Made by a program: the position numbers and the translations under genes
Notes under the pieces: generated by a model
Database searches by the model: none
Seen by the model: only the letters and a program-made list of their open reading frames with translations
Told to the model about the DNA's origin: nothing
Shown: in pieces, positions 1-19,790 of the stretch
How the letters are laid out: each line of letters opens with the position of its first letter
Numbering within the stretch: position 1 is the first letter of the stretch
Source of the DNA: Neorhizobium galegae
GTDB lineage: Bacteria > Pseudomonadota > Alphaproteobacteria > Rhizobiales > Rhizobiaceae
DNA length: 64,000 bases
Direction: 5' to 3'
Assembly (NCBI RefSeq): GCF_017877055.1
Contig: NZ_JAGIPG010000002.1
Location: forward strand, 1,674,001-1,738,000

Positions 1-615
1 TCGATGGTCAAGGTTCGTGCCACGGCGAAGTTCGACGAAACCGTCGAAATCTCCATGAACCTCGGCGTTGATCCGCGTCACGCAGACCAGATGGTCCGGG
101 GTGTGGTCAACCTGCCGAACGGCACCGGCCGTGACGTTCGCGTCGCAGTCTTCGCACGTGGCGCCAAGGCTGACGAAGCGAAAGCTGCCGGTGCGGACAT
201 CGTCGGCGCCGAAGACCTCGTCGAAATCGTCCAGGGCGGCAAGATCGACTTCGATCGCTGCATCGCCACCCCGGACATGATGCCGCTCGTCGGCCGTCTC
301 GGTAAGGTCCTCGGCCCGCGCGGCATGATGCCGAACCCGAAGGTCGGAACCGTGACCATGGACGTCGCGGGCGCCGTCAAGGCTTCCAAGGGCGGTGCCG
401 TCGAGTTCCGCGTCGAGAAGGCTGGTATCATCCATGCCGGCATCGGCAAGGCCTCGTTCGAAGCCAAGGCTCTCGAAGAGAACATCAAGGCTTTCGCCGA
501 TGCCGTCATCAAGGCCAAGCCGGCTGGCGCCAAGGGCAACTACGTCAAGCGCGTAGCCATTTCTTCGACCATGGGCCCGGGCGTGAAGATCGACCCGTCG
601 ACGGTCACGGCTTAA
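1..615 (+). CDS. rplA: 50S ribosomal protein L1 (5'-truncated)
   Basis: L1 forms the mobile stalk of the large subunit beside the E site and helps release deacylated tRNA; in many bacteria it also represses its own operon. The visible 204 codons are in frame from base 1 and cover most of the family's usual ~232 residues, so roughly 28 N-terminal residues lie outside the window. The ATG at base 4 is internal: family alignment from memory puts the codons before it in the middle of the first helix. The conserved block [14 protein letters not shown] is intact. rplK and nusG are expected upstream but are not visible. The identification is secure. Confidence 0.97.
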   Translation, partial: SMVKVRATAKFDETVEISMNLGVDPRHADQMVRGVVNLPNGTGRDVRVAVFARGAKADEAKAAGADIVGAEDLVEIVQGGKIDFDRCIATPDMMPLVGRLGKVLGPRGMMPNPKVGTVTMDVAGAVKASKGGAVEFRVEKAGIIHAGIGKASFEAKALEENIKAFADAVIKAKPAGAKGNYVKRVAISSTMGPGVKIDPSTVTA

Positions 616-622
616 AGATTTG

Positions 623-696
623 CCGGAGCTTTCGGGCTCCGGTCGCATGAATTCCCGGTCCTTCGGGGCCGGGAATTTCCCAGGGAAACCTGGGAA
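623..696 (+). terminator. Three consecutive tetraloop-type hairpins after rplA
   Basis: Three perfect stems follow the rplA stop almost without spacing. The first pairs 623-629 with 636-642. The second pairs 650-661 with 666-677 around a TTCG loop closed by C-G. The third pairs 677-684 with 689-696 around a GAAA loop. None is followed by a T-run, so this is more likely an attenuation, mRNA-end or processing structure than a simple intrinsic terminator. Confidence 0.6.
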
Positions 697-759
697 TTCC
701 TGTCCGAGATTGCGGGTGGTTTCGACCTTAATCACTTGATGCCTGCATGAGACGGGTAA

Positions 760-950
760 GACCCGAGATTTTTGAGGTGCCATGCGCCTCGTAAAATCGG
801 TTCGAGCCTAGTGTGCCTTGTGCCTGGAGCCTTACGGCGACAGAGCGAGGGGACAGGATCCTCAAGCGTCGCTTGGGGTCCTAATCAAGGGATCCCTTGA
901 GGCAAAGGCAACCCGATGGGGCCTGCAGGATTGCGGTCCCGTCAACTGGA
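760..950 (+). promoter_or_regulatory. Candidate L10-type autoregulatory leader of rplJL
   Basis: The 343-base gap before rplJ ends in a long stretch with no credible reading frame but strong potential to fold. A near-perfect hairpin is formed by about 855-868 against 870-882 (arms around CAAGCG and CGCTTG). L10 or the L10-L12 complex is known to bind such a leader in several bacteria and repress rplJL translation. Position and structure fit; binding is inferred. Confidence 0.45.
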
Positions 951-958
951 GACAGACA

Positions 959-1480
959 GTGGAAAGAGCGGAAAAGCGCGAATTTGTCACGGAGCTGAAC
1001 GAAGTCTTCAAGGCTTCTGGTTCGGTTGTCGTGGCCCACTATGCTGGTGTCACAGTTGCGCAGATGAACGATTTTCGTTCGAAGATGCGCGCTGCTGGCG
1101 GCACCGTCAAAGTCGCGAAGAACCGTCTGGCCAAGATCGCTCTTCAGGGTACGGAGTCGGAAGGGATGTCAAATCTCTTCAAGGGTCAGACGCTGATCGC
1201 ATTCAGCGAAGACCCGGTAACGGCTCCGAAGGTCGTCATGGATTTCGCCAAGACCAATGACAAGATCATTGTTCTGGGTGGTTCCATGGGTGCAACCACG
1301 CTCACTGCGGATGCGGTCAAGTCGCTTGCGACCCTGCCTTCGCTGGACGAGCTTCGCGGCAAGCTGCTGGGCCTCTTGAATGCCCCGGCCACCCGCGTCG
1401 CTACGGTTGTTGCAGCACCGGCAAGCCAGCTTGCCCGCGTGTTCGCGGCCTACGCCAAGAAGGACGAGGAAGCCGCTTAA
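959..1480 (+). CDS. rplJ: 50S ribosomal protein L10
   Basis: L10 anchors the stalk on 23S rRNA and carries the L7/L12 dimers at its C-terminal helix. The start is taken as the GTG at 959, giving 173 residues beginning [14 protein letters not shown] at 948-951 sits seven bases upstream. A longer in-frame opening to 818 exists, but it runs through the structured leader and has no L10 similarity. The C-terminal alanine-rich helix that binds L12 is present, ending [10 protein letters not shown]. It is 60 bases upstream of rplL and is probably cotranscribed with it. Autoregulation by L10-L12 through the leader is likely from the known family behaviour. Confidence 0.97.
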   Translation: MERAEKREFVTELNEVFKASGSVVVAHYAGVTVAQMNDFRSKMRAAGGTVKVAKNRLAKIALQGTESEGMSNLFKGQTLIAFSEDPVTAPKVVMDFAKTNDKIIVLGGSMGATTLTADAVKSLATLPSLDELRGKLLGLLNAPATRVATVVAAPASQLARVFAAYAKKDEEAA

Positions 1481-1540
1481 GGCGGTTTTTCGCTGTTCAT
1501 ACCCAAATCAAGTTCGAACCGAATATAAGGAACTAGTAAA

Positions 1541-1921
<381 letters not shown>

Positions 1922-1932
1922 TATCGGAATGC

Positions 1933-1957
1933 GGCGGGAGAGGTCTCCTCTCCCGCC
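1933..1957 (+). terminator. GC-rich hairpin after rplL
   Basis: An 11-bp perfect stem pairs 1933-1943 with 1947-1957 around a three-base loop directly downstream of the rplL stop. There is no T-run. It probably protects the rplL 3' end or attenuates read-through into rpoB. Confidence 0.5.
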
Positions 1958-1973
1958 GGTTTCCTCCGAACAT

Positions 1974-2009
1974 ATTACCCAGGAACCGTCAAAACGGTTC
2001 CTGGGTAAT
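1974..2009 (+). promoter_or_regulatory. Perfect 16-bp stem-loop in rplL-rpoB spacer (likely RNA processing site)
   Basis: Bases 1974-1989 pair perfectly with 1994-2009 around a CAAA loop. In Escherichia coli an RNase III site in this same spacer uncouples rplL from rpoB mRNA. A long uninterrupted duplex without a T-run fits a double-strand RNase substrate better than a terminator. The function is inferred from position and shape. Confidence 0.5.
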
Positions 2010-2169
2010 GGGTTCTCAAGAGGATGGTCCCGAATCGAACCGAAAAGGCAATCCGGCCTGGCGTGTTCGAGAGGTGGGACGAGATTGAGAATACCCATTG
2101 ATCGACGGGATCGACTGGCCAGCGAACCCCGTCCGTTGCAGGCCCGGATGCAAGTTTGAAGGAGCGACG

Positions 2170-6306
<4,137 letters not shown>

Positions 6307-6316
6307 TCATAATAAG

Positions 6317-6341
6317 GCGCGCGCCGATTGAAGGCGCGCGC
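6317..6341 (+). repeat. GC-only hairpin in rpoB-rpoC spacer
   Basis: A 9-bp stem made only of G and C pairs 6317-6325 with 6333-6341 around GATTGAA, 10 bases after the rpoB stop. There is no T-run. It may stabilise the rpoB mRNA end. The rest of the 184-base spacer holds a second smaller inverted repeat near 6350-6366. Confidence 0.45.
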
Positions 6342-6490
6342 TGCTCCCTCCGCCGGATCCGCCGGCAGGATAGGGAAACTTTCGCCGCATTTCGCGGCTA
6401 ATACCGTTTTAAAGCATCGGACGGTCCGTCCCGGGAATTTGGACTGCTCCGATCGCAAGCTGAGGGCTTCCGCCCCTAAAGGAGATAGGC

Positions 6491-10702
<4,212 letters not shown>

Positions 10703-10727
10703 CCCGGCTGCTGCCGATTGAACATCA

Positions 10728-10763
10728 AAAACCGCCCGGAGCGATCCGGGCGGTTTTTTCGTT
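10728..10763 (+). terminator. Intrinsic terminator of rpoBC
   Basis: A 13-bp perfect stem pairs 10728-10740 with 10745-10757 around a GCGA loop and runs into six T residues followed by CGTTT. It lies 26 bases after the rpoC stop. Confidence 0.92.
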
Positions 10764-10786
10764 TCAGGCGGCGAGGGGGCGGACAT

Positions 10787-10816
10787 AAAAAAAGCCGCCG
10801 AAACTGTTCGGCGGCT
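10787..10816 (-). terminator. Intrinsic terminator for the minus-strand gene
   Basis: A 10-bp perfect stem (10793-10802 with 10807-10816) is followed, on the minus strand, by a seven-base T-run (complement of 10787-10793). It points at the minus-strand gene ending at 11009, 190 bases away. With the rpoC terminator it makes a back-to-back barrier. The 10817-11008 stretch between hairpin and gene shows nothing else recognisable. Confidence 0.75.
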
Positions 10817-11008
10817 CGTGCATGGTTTGGTGAAATGCTTAGAGGGCAAGTACGCCGCGACAGCTCCTCCGCGAATACGACCGGCTTGGTTAGGCGCTGC
10901 CCCGTTGGTGAGGTGGAGAGAGACAAAAGCCGGTGAGCGGAGGGCCGGCCTCCTTGCGGCCGCCAGCGGGAGGAGGCGAGGGCAGCCAGGCCTCTTCGAA
11001 GATCGAGA

Positions 11009-11308
11009 CTACTCGAACCGGATGATCGCCACCTCGCCTTCAAGGGCGCCTTGGTAGGCGGAGGCGTGCGGCTCGTCGGTGGGTTCGTCGGTCAGGACGC
11101 CGATCTGGTCGAGGTCGGCCTCGATGAAGCCTTCTTCCGAGAGGGCGTTGAGCGCCTCGCGGACGGCGGAATCGTCGTCGGGTGCGCGCAGCATGATATG
11201 CAGCTCGATGCCTTCGGCGCCCTTTTTCTCATAACCCTTGCCGATGATGATGAAGACCATCGGCCCGTCGAGGTTGTTGTCGTTGTCGGGTGTGGCGATC
11301 ATGGTCAT
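11009..11308 (-). CDS. Small conserved rhizobial protein of unknown function
   Basis: This encodes a 99-residue acidic, soluble protein with no signal peptide or membrane segment. The N-terminal half reads as alternating hydrophobic strands (MVFIIIGKG, IELHIMLRAP) and the middle as an amphipathic helix (DDSAVREALNALSEEGF), so a small alpha/beta fold is likely. It sits alone on the minus strand between rpoC and the rpsL operon, with its own terminator. I do not recognise a named family. The coding frame looks real: the opposite-strand opening over the same bases has low-complexity composition, and the hydrophobic pattern here is sensible. Its role is unknown; placement inside a growth-regulated cluster gives no functional proof. 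Confidence 0.75.
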   Translation of the reverse strand: MTMIATPDNDNNLDGPMVFIIIGKGYEKKGAEGIELHIMLRAPDDDSAVREALNALSEEGFIEADLDQIGVLTDEPTDEPHASAYQGALEGEVAIIRFE

Positions 11309-11456
11309 CTCCGCGAGCGAATCCCTGGTAACGTCCGAAGACGAGGCGGAACGGAAGGTTCCCGCACTCTTTAGTGTGATCGGCGATGATTCCCAAACAT
11401 TATCCGCGAGGCCATCTCATATTTCTGGAAACCCTGTCTCGAAACCCTCCGTTTGG

Positions 11457-11526
11457 CCCCGAAACCAAGGGTTTGGGGCAATAATTTAGGATTTGGTCTT
11501 GACGGGCAGGGGGGAAAACAGTAAAC
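11457..11526 (+). promoter_or_regulatory. Possible promoter region of the str (rpsL) operon
   Basis: The 478-base region 11309-11786 has no credible gene. It contains TTGACG at 11499-11504 with a weak AT-containing block (GTAAAC) about 17 bases on, an imperfect hairpin 11457-11477, and a 15-base dyad GGAACGACTCGTTCC near 11566-11580. The best guess is a promoter plus structured leader for rpsL-rpsG-fusA-tuf. The -10 match is poor. Confidence 0.35.
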
Positions 11527-11786
11527 GCCCCGCATCGGAAGCGATGTGAGGCTTGCCCGTTCGGAACGACTCGTTCCGGAGTATGCCTCAGACACGGTTC
11601 CATACGCACGTTGAAGACACGAATGCTGCACGCACGACGCATGAGGAATGCGTCCTCTGCTTTCTGTGGTCCATCCGAAAAGCGGATCGGGCCACGTTTT
11701 GCGCATGAGGAAATGTGTGTGCCGCCGCCGGAAACGGCATCAGATCGGCCCGAAAGGGTACTGAGAAAAACGTAAGGGATGGTTGA

Positions 11787-12158
11787 ATGCCTACCGTAAA
11801 CCAGCTGATCCGCAAGCCTCGCCAGGCGAACGTAAAGCGTAACAAGGTTCCTGCTCTGCAGGAAAACCCCCAGAAGCGCGGTGTTTGCACCCGCGTTTAC
11901 ACGACGACCCCGAAGAAGCCGAACTCGGCTCTGCGTAAGGTTGCCAAGATCCGCCTGACCAACGGCTTCGAAGTCATCGGCTACATCCCGGGTGAAGGCC
12001 ACAACCTGCAGGAACACTCCGTCGTGATGATCCGCGGCGGCCGCGTCAAGGACTTGCCGGGCGTTCGCTACCACATCATCCGCGGCGTTCTCGACACCCA
12101 GGGCGTCAAGAACCGCAAGCAGCGCCGTTCCAAGTACGGTGCGAAGCGTCCGAAGTAA
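11787..12158 (+). CDS. rpsL: 30S ribosomal protein S12
   Basis: S12 sits at the decoding centre and controls accuracy of tRNA selection. The protein has the standard 123 residues. Lys43 and Lys88, where substitutions give streptomycin resistance, are both the wild-type lysine (TTTPKKPNS and RVKDLPG contexts), so the gene predicts streptomycin sensitivity at this locus. It is the first gene of the str operon, with 78 bases to rpsG. A long leader precedes it. Confidence 0.98.
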   Translation: MPTVNQLIRKPRQANVKRNKVPALQENPQKRGVCTRVYTTTPKKPNSALRKVAKIRLTNGFEVIGYIPGEGHNLQEHSVVMIRGGRVKDLPGVRYHIIRGVLDTQGVKNRKQRRSKYGAKRPK

Positions 12159-12224
12159 TTCGGTATTCTGATTATCCGGCGCTGCGCGAGGTTCTCCGCG
12201 TGGTAAAGCGCCCGCAACAATTGA

Positions 12225-12707
<483 letters not shown>

Positions 12708-12740
12708 TCTTCACTCGATCGAATTTCGAAAGGCAGTCCT

Positions 12741-14840
12741 ATGGCTCGCGAATATAAAATCGAAGACTACCGCAATTTCGGTATCATGGCGCATATCGAC
12801 GCCGGCAAGACCACGACCACCGAGCGTATTCTTTATTACACCGGCAAGTCGCACAAGATCGGCGAAGTTCACGACGGCGCAGCCACGATGGACTGGATGG
12901 AGCAGGAGCAGGAGCGTGGCATCACGATCACTTCCGCTGCGACCACGACCTTCTGGAAGGGCCGCGACGGCAAGATGCGCCGCTTCAACATCATCGACAC
13001 CCCCGGCCACGTCGACTTCACCATCGAAGTCGAACGTTCGCTGCGCGTGCTCGACGGTGCTGTCGCTCTTCTCGACGCCAATGCCGGCGTTGAGCCGCAG
13101 ACGGAAACCGTCTGGCGCCAGGCCGACAAGTACAACGTTCCGCGTCTGATCTTCTGCAACAAGATGGACAAGACCGGCGCCGATTTCTATCGCTCGGTCG
13201 AGATGATCAAGACGCGCCTCGGCGCGACTGCGGTCGTCTGCCAGCTGCCGATCGGTGCCGAAACCGAGTTCAAGGGCATCGTCGATCTGATCGAGATGAA
13301 CGCTCTCGTCTGGCGCGACGAGTCGCTCGGCGCTCAATGGGACGTCGTCGAAATCCCGGAAGACCTGAAGGCTCGTGCCGAGGAATTCCGCGAAAAGATG
13401 ATCGAGACCGTTGTCGACATCGACGAAGAAGCCATGGAAAACTATCTGAACGGCGTCATGCCGGACAACGATAAGATCCGTGCGCTCATCCGTCGTGGCA
13501 CGATCGACGTCAAGTTCTTCCCGATGTTCTGCGGCTCCGCCTTCAAGAACAAGGGCGTTCAGCCGCTCCTCGACGCCGTTGTCGAATTCCTGCCGTCCCC
13601 GGCAGACATTCCGGCGATCAAGGGCATCGACGTCAAGACCGAAGCCGAGATCGACCGTCATGCCGATGACAACGAGCCTCTCTCGATGCTCGCTTTCAAG
13701 ATCATGAACGACCCCTTCGTGGGTTCGCTGACCTTCTGCCGTATCTACTCGGGCAAGCTCGAAAAGGGCGCGGCCCTGCTGAACACGGTCAAGGAAAAGC
13801 GCGAGCGCGTCGGCCGTATGCTGCAGATGCACTCGAACTCCCGCGAAGACATCGAAGAAGCCTTCGCAGGCGACATCGTGGCTCTTGCAGGCCTCAAGGA
13901 AACCACCACTGGCGACACGCTCTGCGATCCGCTGAAGCCGGTCATCCTCGAGCGCATGGAATTCCCCGAGCCGGTCATCCAGATCGCCATCGAGCCGAAG
14001 TCCAAGGGCGACCAGGAAAAGATGGGCCTCGCGCTCAACCGCCTGGCTGCCGAAGACCCGTCCTTCCGCGTCAAGACCGACGAGGAATCCGGCCAGACGA
14101 TCATCGCCGGCATGGGTGAACTTCACCTCGACATTCTCGTCGACCGCATGCGTCGCGAGTTCAAGGTCGAAGCCACCGTCGGTGCTCCGCAGGTTGCCTA
14201 CCGCGAAACCATCACGCGCAAGCACGAAGAAGACTACACGCACAAGAAGCAGTCCGGCGGTACCGGCCAGTTCGCGCGCGTCAAGATCGTCTTCGAACCG
14301 AACCCGGATGGCGACGACTTCAAGTTCGAGTCCAAGATCGTCGGTGGTGCTGTTCCGAAGGAATACATCCCGGGCGTCCAGAAGGGCATCGAAAGCGTCC
14401 TGTCTTCCGGCCCGCTGGCTGGCTTCCCGATGCTGGGCGTCAAGGCGACCCTCATCGACGGCGCCTTCCACGACGTCGACTCGTCGGTTCTGGCATTCGA
14501 AATCGCCTCCCGTGCCTGCTTCCGTGAAGCAGCCAAGAAGGCCGGTGCCCAGCTCCTCGAGCCGATGATGAAGGTCGAAGTCGTCACGCCGGAAGATTAC
14601 GTCGGTGACGTCATCGGCGACCTGAACTCCCGTCGCGGCCAGATCCAGGGCCAGGAATCGCGCGGCATCGCCGTCGTGATCAACGCCCACGTGCCGCTCG
14701 CGAACATGTTCAAGTACGTCGACAACCTGCGCTCCATGTCCCAGGGCCGCGCGCAGTACTCGATGACCTTCGATCACTACGCACCGGTTCCGACCAACGT
14801 CGCAAACGAAATCCAGGCAAAGTACTCCGGTCAGAAGTGA
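12741..14840 (+). CDS. fusA: Elongation factor G
   Basis: EF-G is the GTPase that drives translocation and, with RRF, ribosome recycling. The 699 residues show the G domain first, with the P-loop AHIDAGKT at residues 17-24, DTPGHVDF and NKMDKTG following; then domains II to V, including [14 protein letters not shown] and the C-terminal domain ending SGQK. It has the usual length for the family. It sits between rpsG (33 bases) and tuf (66 bases) in the classic str order. No residue suggesting fusidic acid resistance was assessed individually. Confidence 0.99.
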   Translation: MAREYKIEDYRNFGIMAHIDAGKTTTTERILYYTGKSHKIGEVHDGAATMDWMEQEQERGITITSAATTTFWKGRDGKMRRFNIIDTPGHVDFTIEVERSLRVLDGAVALLDANAGVEPQTETVWRQADKYNVPRLIFCNKMDKTGADFYRSVEMIKTRLGATAVVCQLPIGAETEFKGIVDLIEMNALVWRDESLGAQWDVVEIPEDLKARAEEFREKMIETVVDIDEEAMENYLNGVMPDNDKIRALIRRGTIDVKFFPMFCGSAFKNKGVQPLLDAVVEFLPSPADIPAIKGIDVKTEAEIDRHADDNEPLSMLAFKIMNDPFVGSLTFCRIYSGKLEKGAALLNTVKEKRERVGRMLQMHSNSREDIEEAFAGDIVALAGLKETTTGDTLCDPLKPVILERMEFPEPVIQIAIEPKSKGDQEKMGLALNRLAAEDPSFRVKTDEESGQTIIAGMGELHLDILVDRMRREFKVEATVGAPQVAYRETITRKHEEDYTHKKQSGGTGQFARVKIVFEPNPDGDDFKFESKIVGGAVPKEYIPGVQKGIESVLSSGPLAGFPMLGVKATLIDGAFHDVDSSVLAFEIASRACFREAAKKAGAQLLEPMMKVEVVTPEDYVGDVIGDLNSRRGQIQGQESRGIAVVINAHVPLANMFKYVDNLRSMSQGRAQYSMTFDHYAPVPTNVANEIQAKYSGQK

Positions 14841-14906
14841 CCGGGGTAACCCGCCCAATCAATTAGAGAATAACCCCTGACGGGGATAAGAACGGAGAAG
14901 CCGGAA

Positions 14907-16082
<1,176 letters not shown>

Positions 16083-16089
16083 GTTTTAA

Positions 16090-16115
16090 CGCAAGCGGCC
16101 TTGGCCGCTTGCGTA
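16090..16115 (+). terminator. Inverted repeat after tuf
   Basis: Bases 16090-16101 are the exact reverse complement of 16104-16115. The stem lacks a T-run but ends the str operon about eight bases after the tuf stop, so partial termination or 3'-end stabilisation is likely. Confidence 0.6.
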
Positions 16116-16196
16116 TGACACAAAAATGTAGCAAATGGCGCGCGAGCGTGATTTGCCGTCTGCTTCGGGTTCGAGGCGGGCAATGAACAAACAAGG

Positions 16197-16316
16197 TGGG
16201 CCAAAGGCCCGAAGACTGGAAAGGGACGCCGTATTTCGGTGTCCCCTTCGATCTTTGAAACCGGTGGTCCGCCTTAAGGTAAGAGAACAACCCGTGCCCT
16301 ATTGGGTTGGCACGTG
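16197..16316 (+). promoter_or_regulatory. Structured leader upstream of the S10 operon
   Basis: Three hairpins lie in the 262-base gap before rpsJ: GGGCC/GGCCC near 16199-16211, an arm pair around GGGAC/GTCCC with a TATTT loop near 16224-16247, and CGTGCC/GGCACG near 16292-16316. In E. coli the S10 leader binds L4 and attenuates the operon. No sequence match is claimed; only position and folding potential support a regulatory leader. Confidence 0.4.
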
Positions 16317-16344
16317 GATAAACAGACAACAAGGATAACGTCGA

Positions 16345-16653
16345 ATGAACGGCCAAAATATCCGCATTCGCCTGAAGGCGTTCGATCACCGCATTCTCGA
16401 CGCGTCGACGCGCGAGATCGTGTCGACGGCGAAGCGCACCGGCGCAAGCGTCCGGGGCCCCGTTCCGCTTCCGACCCGCATCGAGAAGTTTACGGTTAAC
16501 CGGTCCCCCCACATCGACAAGAAGAGCCGCGAGCAGTTCGAGATGCGCACGCATAAGCGCCTTCTCGATATCGTTGACCCGACACCGCAGACGGTGGACG
16601 CGCTGATGAAGCTCGACCTCGCCGCTGGTGTCGATGTTGAGATCAAGCTCTGA
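16345..16653 (+). CDS. rpsJ: 30S ribosomal protein S10 (NusE)
   Basis: S10 is part of the small-subunit head and, as NusE, joins NusB in transcription antitermination. The 102 residues ([19 protein letters not shown]) are the normal length, including the extended loop with THKRLLDI that contacts rRNA. It opens the S10 operon: rpsJ, rplC, rplD, rplW, rplB, rpsS, rplV, rpsC, rplP, rpmC, rpsQ follow in the standard order with short gaps or overlaps. Confidence 0.98.
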   Translation: MNGQNIRIRLKAFDHRILDASTREIVSTAKRTGASVRGPVPLPTRIEKFTVNRSPHIDKKSREQFEMRTHKRLLDIVDPTPQTVDALMKLDLAAGVDVEIKL

Positions 16654-16690
16654 GACGTCTGTCTCGGGCTGAGTGAGAAGGATTGAACCG

Positions 16691-17332
16691 ATGCGTTCAG
16701 GTGTAATTGCACAGAAGGTGGGAATGACGCGCGTCTACAACGACGCAGGCGAGCATGTCCCTGTAACCGTATTGCGGTTGGAAAACTGCCAGGTCGTGGC
16801 TCAGCGCACCGTAGACAAGAATGGCTACACTGCCGTTCAGTTGGGTGCCGGCACTGCCAAGGTGAAGAACACGACCAAGGCGCTGCGCGGCCATTTCGCC
16901 GTTGCCGAAGTCGAGCCGAAGGCGAAGCTCGTCGAGTTTCGCGTTTCCGAAGACAATCTGATCGACGTCGGCACCGAGCTGACGGCTGGTCACTTCACGG
17001 CGGGTCAGCTGGTGGACGTCACCGGTACCTCGATCGGTAAGGGTTTCGCCGGCGCCATGAAGCGCCATAACTTCGGTGGTCTCCGCGCCACGCACGGTGT
17101 GTCCGTTTCGCACCGTTCGCATGGTTCGACTGGTAACAACCAGGATCCGGGCAAGGTCTGGAAGGGCAAGCGCATGGCTGGTCACATGGGCCAGACGCGT
17201 ATCACCACCCAGAACCTCGAAGTCGTTTCCACCGACGAGAACCGTGGCCTGATCCTCGTCAAGGGTGCCGTTCCCGGCTCCAAGGGCGCTTGGATCGTCG
17301 TTCGCGATGCCGTCAAGTCGGCCGCGAAGTAA
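16691..17332 (+). CDS. rplC: 50S ribosomal protein L3
   Basis: L3 binds near the peptidyl transferase centre and starts large-subunit assembly. The start chosen is the ATG at 16691, giving 213 residues ([15 protein letters not shown]); the six codons before it are not conserved. A globular barrel is followed by the long extension with [16 protein letters not shown]. Gln151 corresponds to the glutamine that PrmB methylates in E. coli. The gene is 37 bases after rpsJ and 13 bases before rplD. Confidence 0.98.
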   Translation: MRSGVIAQKVGMTRVYNDAGEHVPVTVLRLENCQVVAQRTVDKNGYTAVQLGAGTAKVKNTTKALRGHFAVAEVEPKAKLVEFRVSEDNLIDVGTELTAGHFTAGQLVDVTGTSIGKGFAGAMKRHNFGGLRATHGVSVSHRSHGSTGNNQDPGKVWKGKRMAGHMGQTRITTQNLEVVSTDENRGLILVKGAVPGSKGAWIVVRDAVKSAAK

Positions 17333-17345
17333 GGGAGCCAAGCAC

Positions 17346-17966
17346 ATGGAATTTAACGTCAAGACCCTCGAGGGAAAAGACGCCGGCAAGGTAGCCCTGT
17401 CGGACGAGATTTTCGGCCTCGATCCCCGCGAAGACATTCTGGCCCGTATGGTTCGTTGGCAGCTCGCCAAGAAGCAGCAGGGTACGCACAAGACCAAGGG
17501 TCGTGCTGAAGTCTCCCGCACCGGCGCCAAGATGTACAAGCAGAAGGGTACGGGCCGCGCTCGTCACCATTCGGCTCGCGCTCCGCAGTTCCGCGGCGGC
17601 GGCAAGGCTCACGGCCCGGTCGTTCGCAGCCACGAGCATGACCTTCCGAAGAAGGTTCGCGCCCTGGCTCTCCGTCACGCCCTCTCTGCAAAGATGAAGG
17701 CTGAAGACATCATCATCGTCGACAACCTGGTTGCCGCCGAAGCAAAGACCAAGGCGCTTGCCGGTTCGTTCGCTTCGCTCGGCCTCACCAACGTGTTGTT
17801 CATCGGCGGCGTTGAGCTCGACAGCAACTTCAAGCTCGCAGCCCAGAACATCCCGAACGTCGACGTTCTGCCTGTTCAGGGCATCAATGTTTACGACATC
17901 CTGCGTCGCGGCAAGCTGGTGCTTTCCAAGGCGGCCGTGGAAGCTCTAGAGGAGCGTTTCAAGTGA
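17346..17966 (+). CDS. rplD: 50S ribosomal protein L4
   Basis: L4 lines the exit tunnel through an extended loop and in E. coli also represses the S10 operon. The ATG at 17346 gives 206 residues ([16 protein letters not shown]); the upstream in-frame codons overlap the end of rplC in another frame. The tunnel loop, around [20 protein letters not shown], is intact with no insertion of the kind linked to macrolide resistance. Its TGA overlaps the GTG start of rplW by four bases, so the two are probably translationally coupled. Confidence 0.98.
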   Translation: MEFNVKTLEGKDAGKVALSDEIFGLDPREDILARMVRWQLAKKQQGTHKTKGRAEVSRTGAKMYKQKGTGRARHHSARAPQFRGGGKAHGPVVRSHEHDLPKKVRALALRHALSAKMKAEDIIIVDNLVAAEAKTKALAGSFASLGLTNVLFIGGVELDSNFKLAAQNIPNVDVLPVQGINVYDILRRGKLVLSKAAVEALEERFK

Positions 17967-18256
17967 CCGACATTCGCCACTATGATGTGATCGTATCTCC
18001 CTCGATCACCGAAAAGTCGACGCTGGTATCCGAACAGAACCAGGTCGTCTTCAACGTTGCCAAGACTGCTTCCAAGCCGGAAATCAAGGCTGCCGTAGAG
18101 GCGCTGTTCGGTGTGAAGGTCACGGCCGTCAACACGCTTGTCCGCAAGGGCAAGGTGAAGCGGTTCCGCGGCTTCATCGGCAAGCAGAAGGACGTCAAGA
18201 AGGCTGTCGTCACCCTGGCCGAAGGTCAGACGATCGACGTCTCCACCGGTCTCTGA
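17963..18256 (+). CDS. rplW: 50S ribosomal protein L23
   Basis: L23 surrounds the exit tunnel mouth and docks trigger factor and the signal recognition particle. The 97 residues begin at a GTG (17963) inside the GTGA overlap with rplD. The alternative would need a start downstream that removes conserved residues ([18 protein letters not shown]). The internal loop is the short bacterial type. rplB follows after 11 bases. Confidence 0.97.
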   Translation: MTDIRHYDVIVSPSITEKSTLVSEQNQVVFNVAKTASKPEIKAAVEALFGVKVTAVNTLVRKGKVKRFRGFIGKQKDVKKAVVTLAEGQTIDVSTGL

Positions 18257-18267
18257 GGTATAAGATA

Positions 18268-19104
18268 ATGGCATTGAAAAGCTACAACCCGACGACCCCG
18301 AGCCAGCGTCAGCTGGTCATCGTCGACCGGTCCGGCCTCTGGAAGGGCAAGCCCGTCAAGAAGCTCACCGAGGGTCTCTCCAAGAGCGGCGGTCGCAACA
18401 ACTACGGCCGCATCACCGCCCGCTTTATCGGCGGCGGTCACAAGCGGACCTATCGCCTGATCGACTTCAAGCGTCGCAAGTTCGACGTCGAAGGCACGGT
18501 CGAGCGTCTGGAATACGACCCGAACCGTACGGCCTTCATCGCTCTCGTCACCTATACCGACGGCGAGCAGGCCTACATCCTGGCTCCGCAGCGTCTTGCT
18601 GCCGGCGACAAGGTGATCGCGTCCGAAAAGGCCGTCGACGTAAAGCCCGGCAACACCATGCCGCTGCAGTACATCCCGGTCGGCTCGATCGTTCACAACG
18701 TCGAAATGAAGCCGGGCAAGGGTGGCCAGATGGCTCGCTCCGCCGGCACCTATGTTCAGCTCGTCGGCCGCGATGCCGGCATGGCGATCCTGCGCCTCAA
18801 CTCCGGCGAACAGCGCCTCGTACCGGGCTCCTGCCTGGCTTCGATCGGTGCGGTTTCCAACCCGGATCACGGCAACATCAACGACGGCAAGGCCGGTCGC
18901 ACCGTCTGGCGCGGCAAGCGTCCGCATAACCGCGGCGTCGTCATGAACCCGGTCGACCATCCGCACGGCGGTGGTGAAGGCCGCACCTCGGGTGGCCGTC
19001 ATCCGGTCAGCCCCTGGGGCAAGCCGACCAAGGGCAAGCGCACACGTTCGAACAAGTCCACGGACAAGTTCATCATGCGTTCGCGCCACCAGCGCAAGAA
19101 GTAA
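18268..19104 (+). CDS. rplB: 50S ribosomal protein L2
   Basis: L2 is a universally conserved protein needed for subunit joining and peptidyl transfer. The 278 residues have the OB-like RNA-binding core and a basic C-terminal tail. The conserved [13 protein letters not shown] block includes His231, equivalent to the functionally important His229 of E. coli L2. It is the longest ribosomal gene in the S10 operon and sits 11 bases after rplW and 15 before rpsS. Confidence 0.99.
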   Translation: MALKSYNPTTPSQRQLVIVDRSGLWKGKPVKKLTEGLSKSGGRNNYGRITARFIGGGHKRTYRLIDFKRRKFDVEGTVERLEYDPNRTAFIALVTYTDGEQAYILAPQRLAAGDKVIASEKAVDVKPGNTMPLQYIPVGSIVHNVEMKPGKGGQMARSAGTYVQLVGRDAGMAILRLNSGEQRLVPGSCLASIGAVSNPDHGNINDGKAGRTVWRGKRPHNRGVVMNPVDHPHGGGEGRTSGGRHPVSPWGKPTKGKRTRSNKSTDKFIMRSRHQRKK

Positions 19105-19119
19105 GAGAGGAAGTCACTA

Positions 19120-19398
19120 ATGGCTCGTTCAGTATGGAAAGGTCCGTTTGTTGACGGCTATCTTCTCAAGAAGGCTGAGAAGGTGCGCGAAGGCGGACGG
19201 AGTGAAGTAATCAAGATGTGGACCCGCCGGTCCACCATCCTGCCGCAGTTCGTTGGCTTGACGTTCGGCGTCTACAACGGCAGCAAGCACATTCCGGTCA
19301 GCGTCAACGAAGACATGGTCGGACACAAGTTCGGTGAATTCGCTCCCACCCGTACCTATTACGGTCACGGCGCGGACAAGAAGGCGAAGAGGAAGTAA
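19120..19398 (+). CDS. rpsS: 30S ribosomal protein S19
   Basis: S19 binds with S13 in the head of the small subunit and forms intersubunit bridges. The 92 residues ([20 protein letters not shown]) match the family end to end, including the [16 protein letters not shown] block and the basic tail KKAKRK. An AGAGAGGAAG ribosome site precedes the ATG. Only two bases separate it from rplV, which indicates tight coupling. Confidence 0.98.
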   Translation: MARSVWKGPFVDGYLLKKAEKVREGGRSEVIKMWTRRSTILPQFVGLTFGVYNGSKHIPVSVNEDMVGHKFGEFAPTRTYYGHGADKKAKRK

Positions 19399-19400
19399 TC

Positions 19401-19790
19401 ATGGCGAAGGCTAAGACCGAACGCCGGCTGAAGGATAACGAGGCGCAGGCAGTTGCGCGTACGCTCCGCGTCAGCCCCCAGAAGCTGAACCTCGTTGCCG
19501 CCATGATCCGCGGCAAGAAGGTCGAACGCGCGCTTGCAGAACTCGAATTCTCGCGCAAGCGCATCGCCGGCACGGTGAAGAAGACCCTCGAGTCCGCAAT
19601 CGCCAATGCCGAAAACAACCATGACCTCGACGTCGACGCGTTGATCGTTTCGGAAGCCTATGTCGGCAAGTCGATCGTGATGAAGCGCTTCCACGCTCGC
19701 GGCCGCGGCCGTGCATCGCGGATCGAGAAGCCTTTCTCGCATCTGACGATCGTCGTGCGCGAAGTCGAGGAAAAAGGGGAGGCTGCATAA
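19401..19790 (+). CDS. rplV: 50S ribosomal protein L22
   Basis: L22 spans all rRNA domains and its beta-hairpin lines the exit tunnel. The 129 residues include the core [19 protein letters not shown] and a hairpin with [16 protein letters not shown]; no duplication or deletion of the hairpin is seen. The stop codon TAA shares its last base with the ATG of rpsC (TAATG), so translation is probably coupled. Confidence 0.98.
   Translation: MAKAKTERRLKDNEAQAVARTLRVSPQKLNLVAAMIRGKKVERALAELEFSRKRIAGTVKKTLESAIANAENNHDLDVDALIVSEAYVGKSIVMKRFHARGRGRASRIEKPFSHLTIVVREVEEKGEAA

Noticed and set aside
818..958. In-frame N-terminal extension of rplJ
   Set aside because: It runs through a structured leader, has no L10 similarity, and the GTG at 959 has a good ribosome site and the family-typical start.
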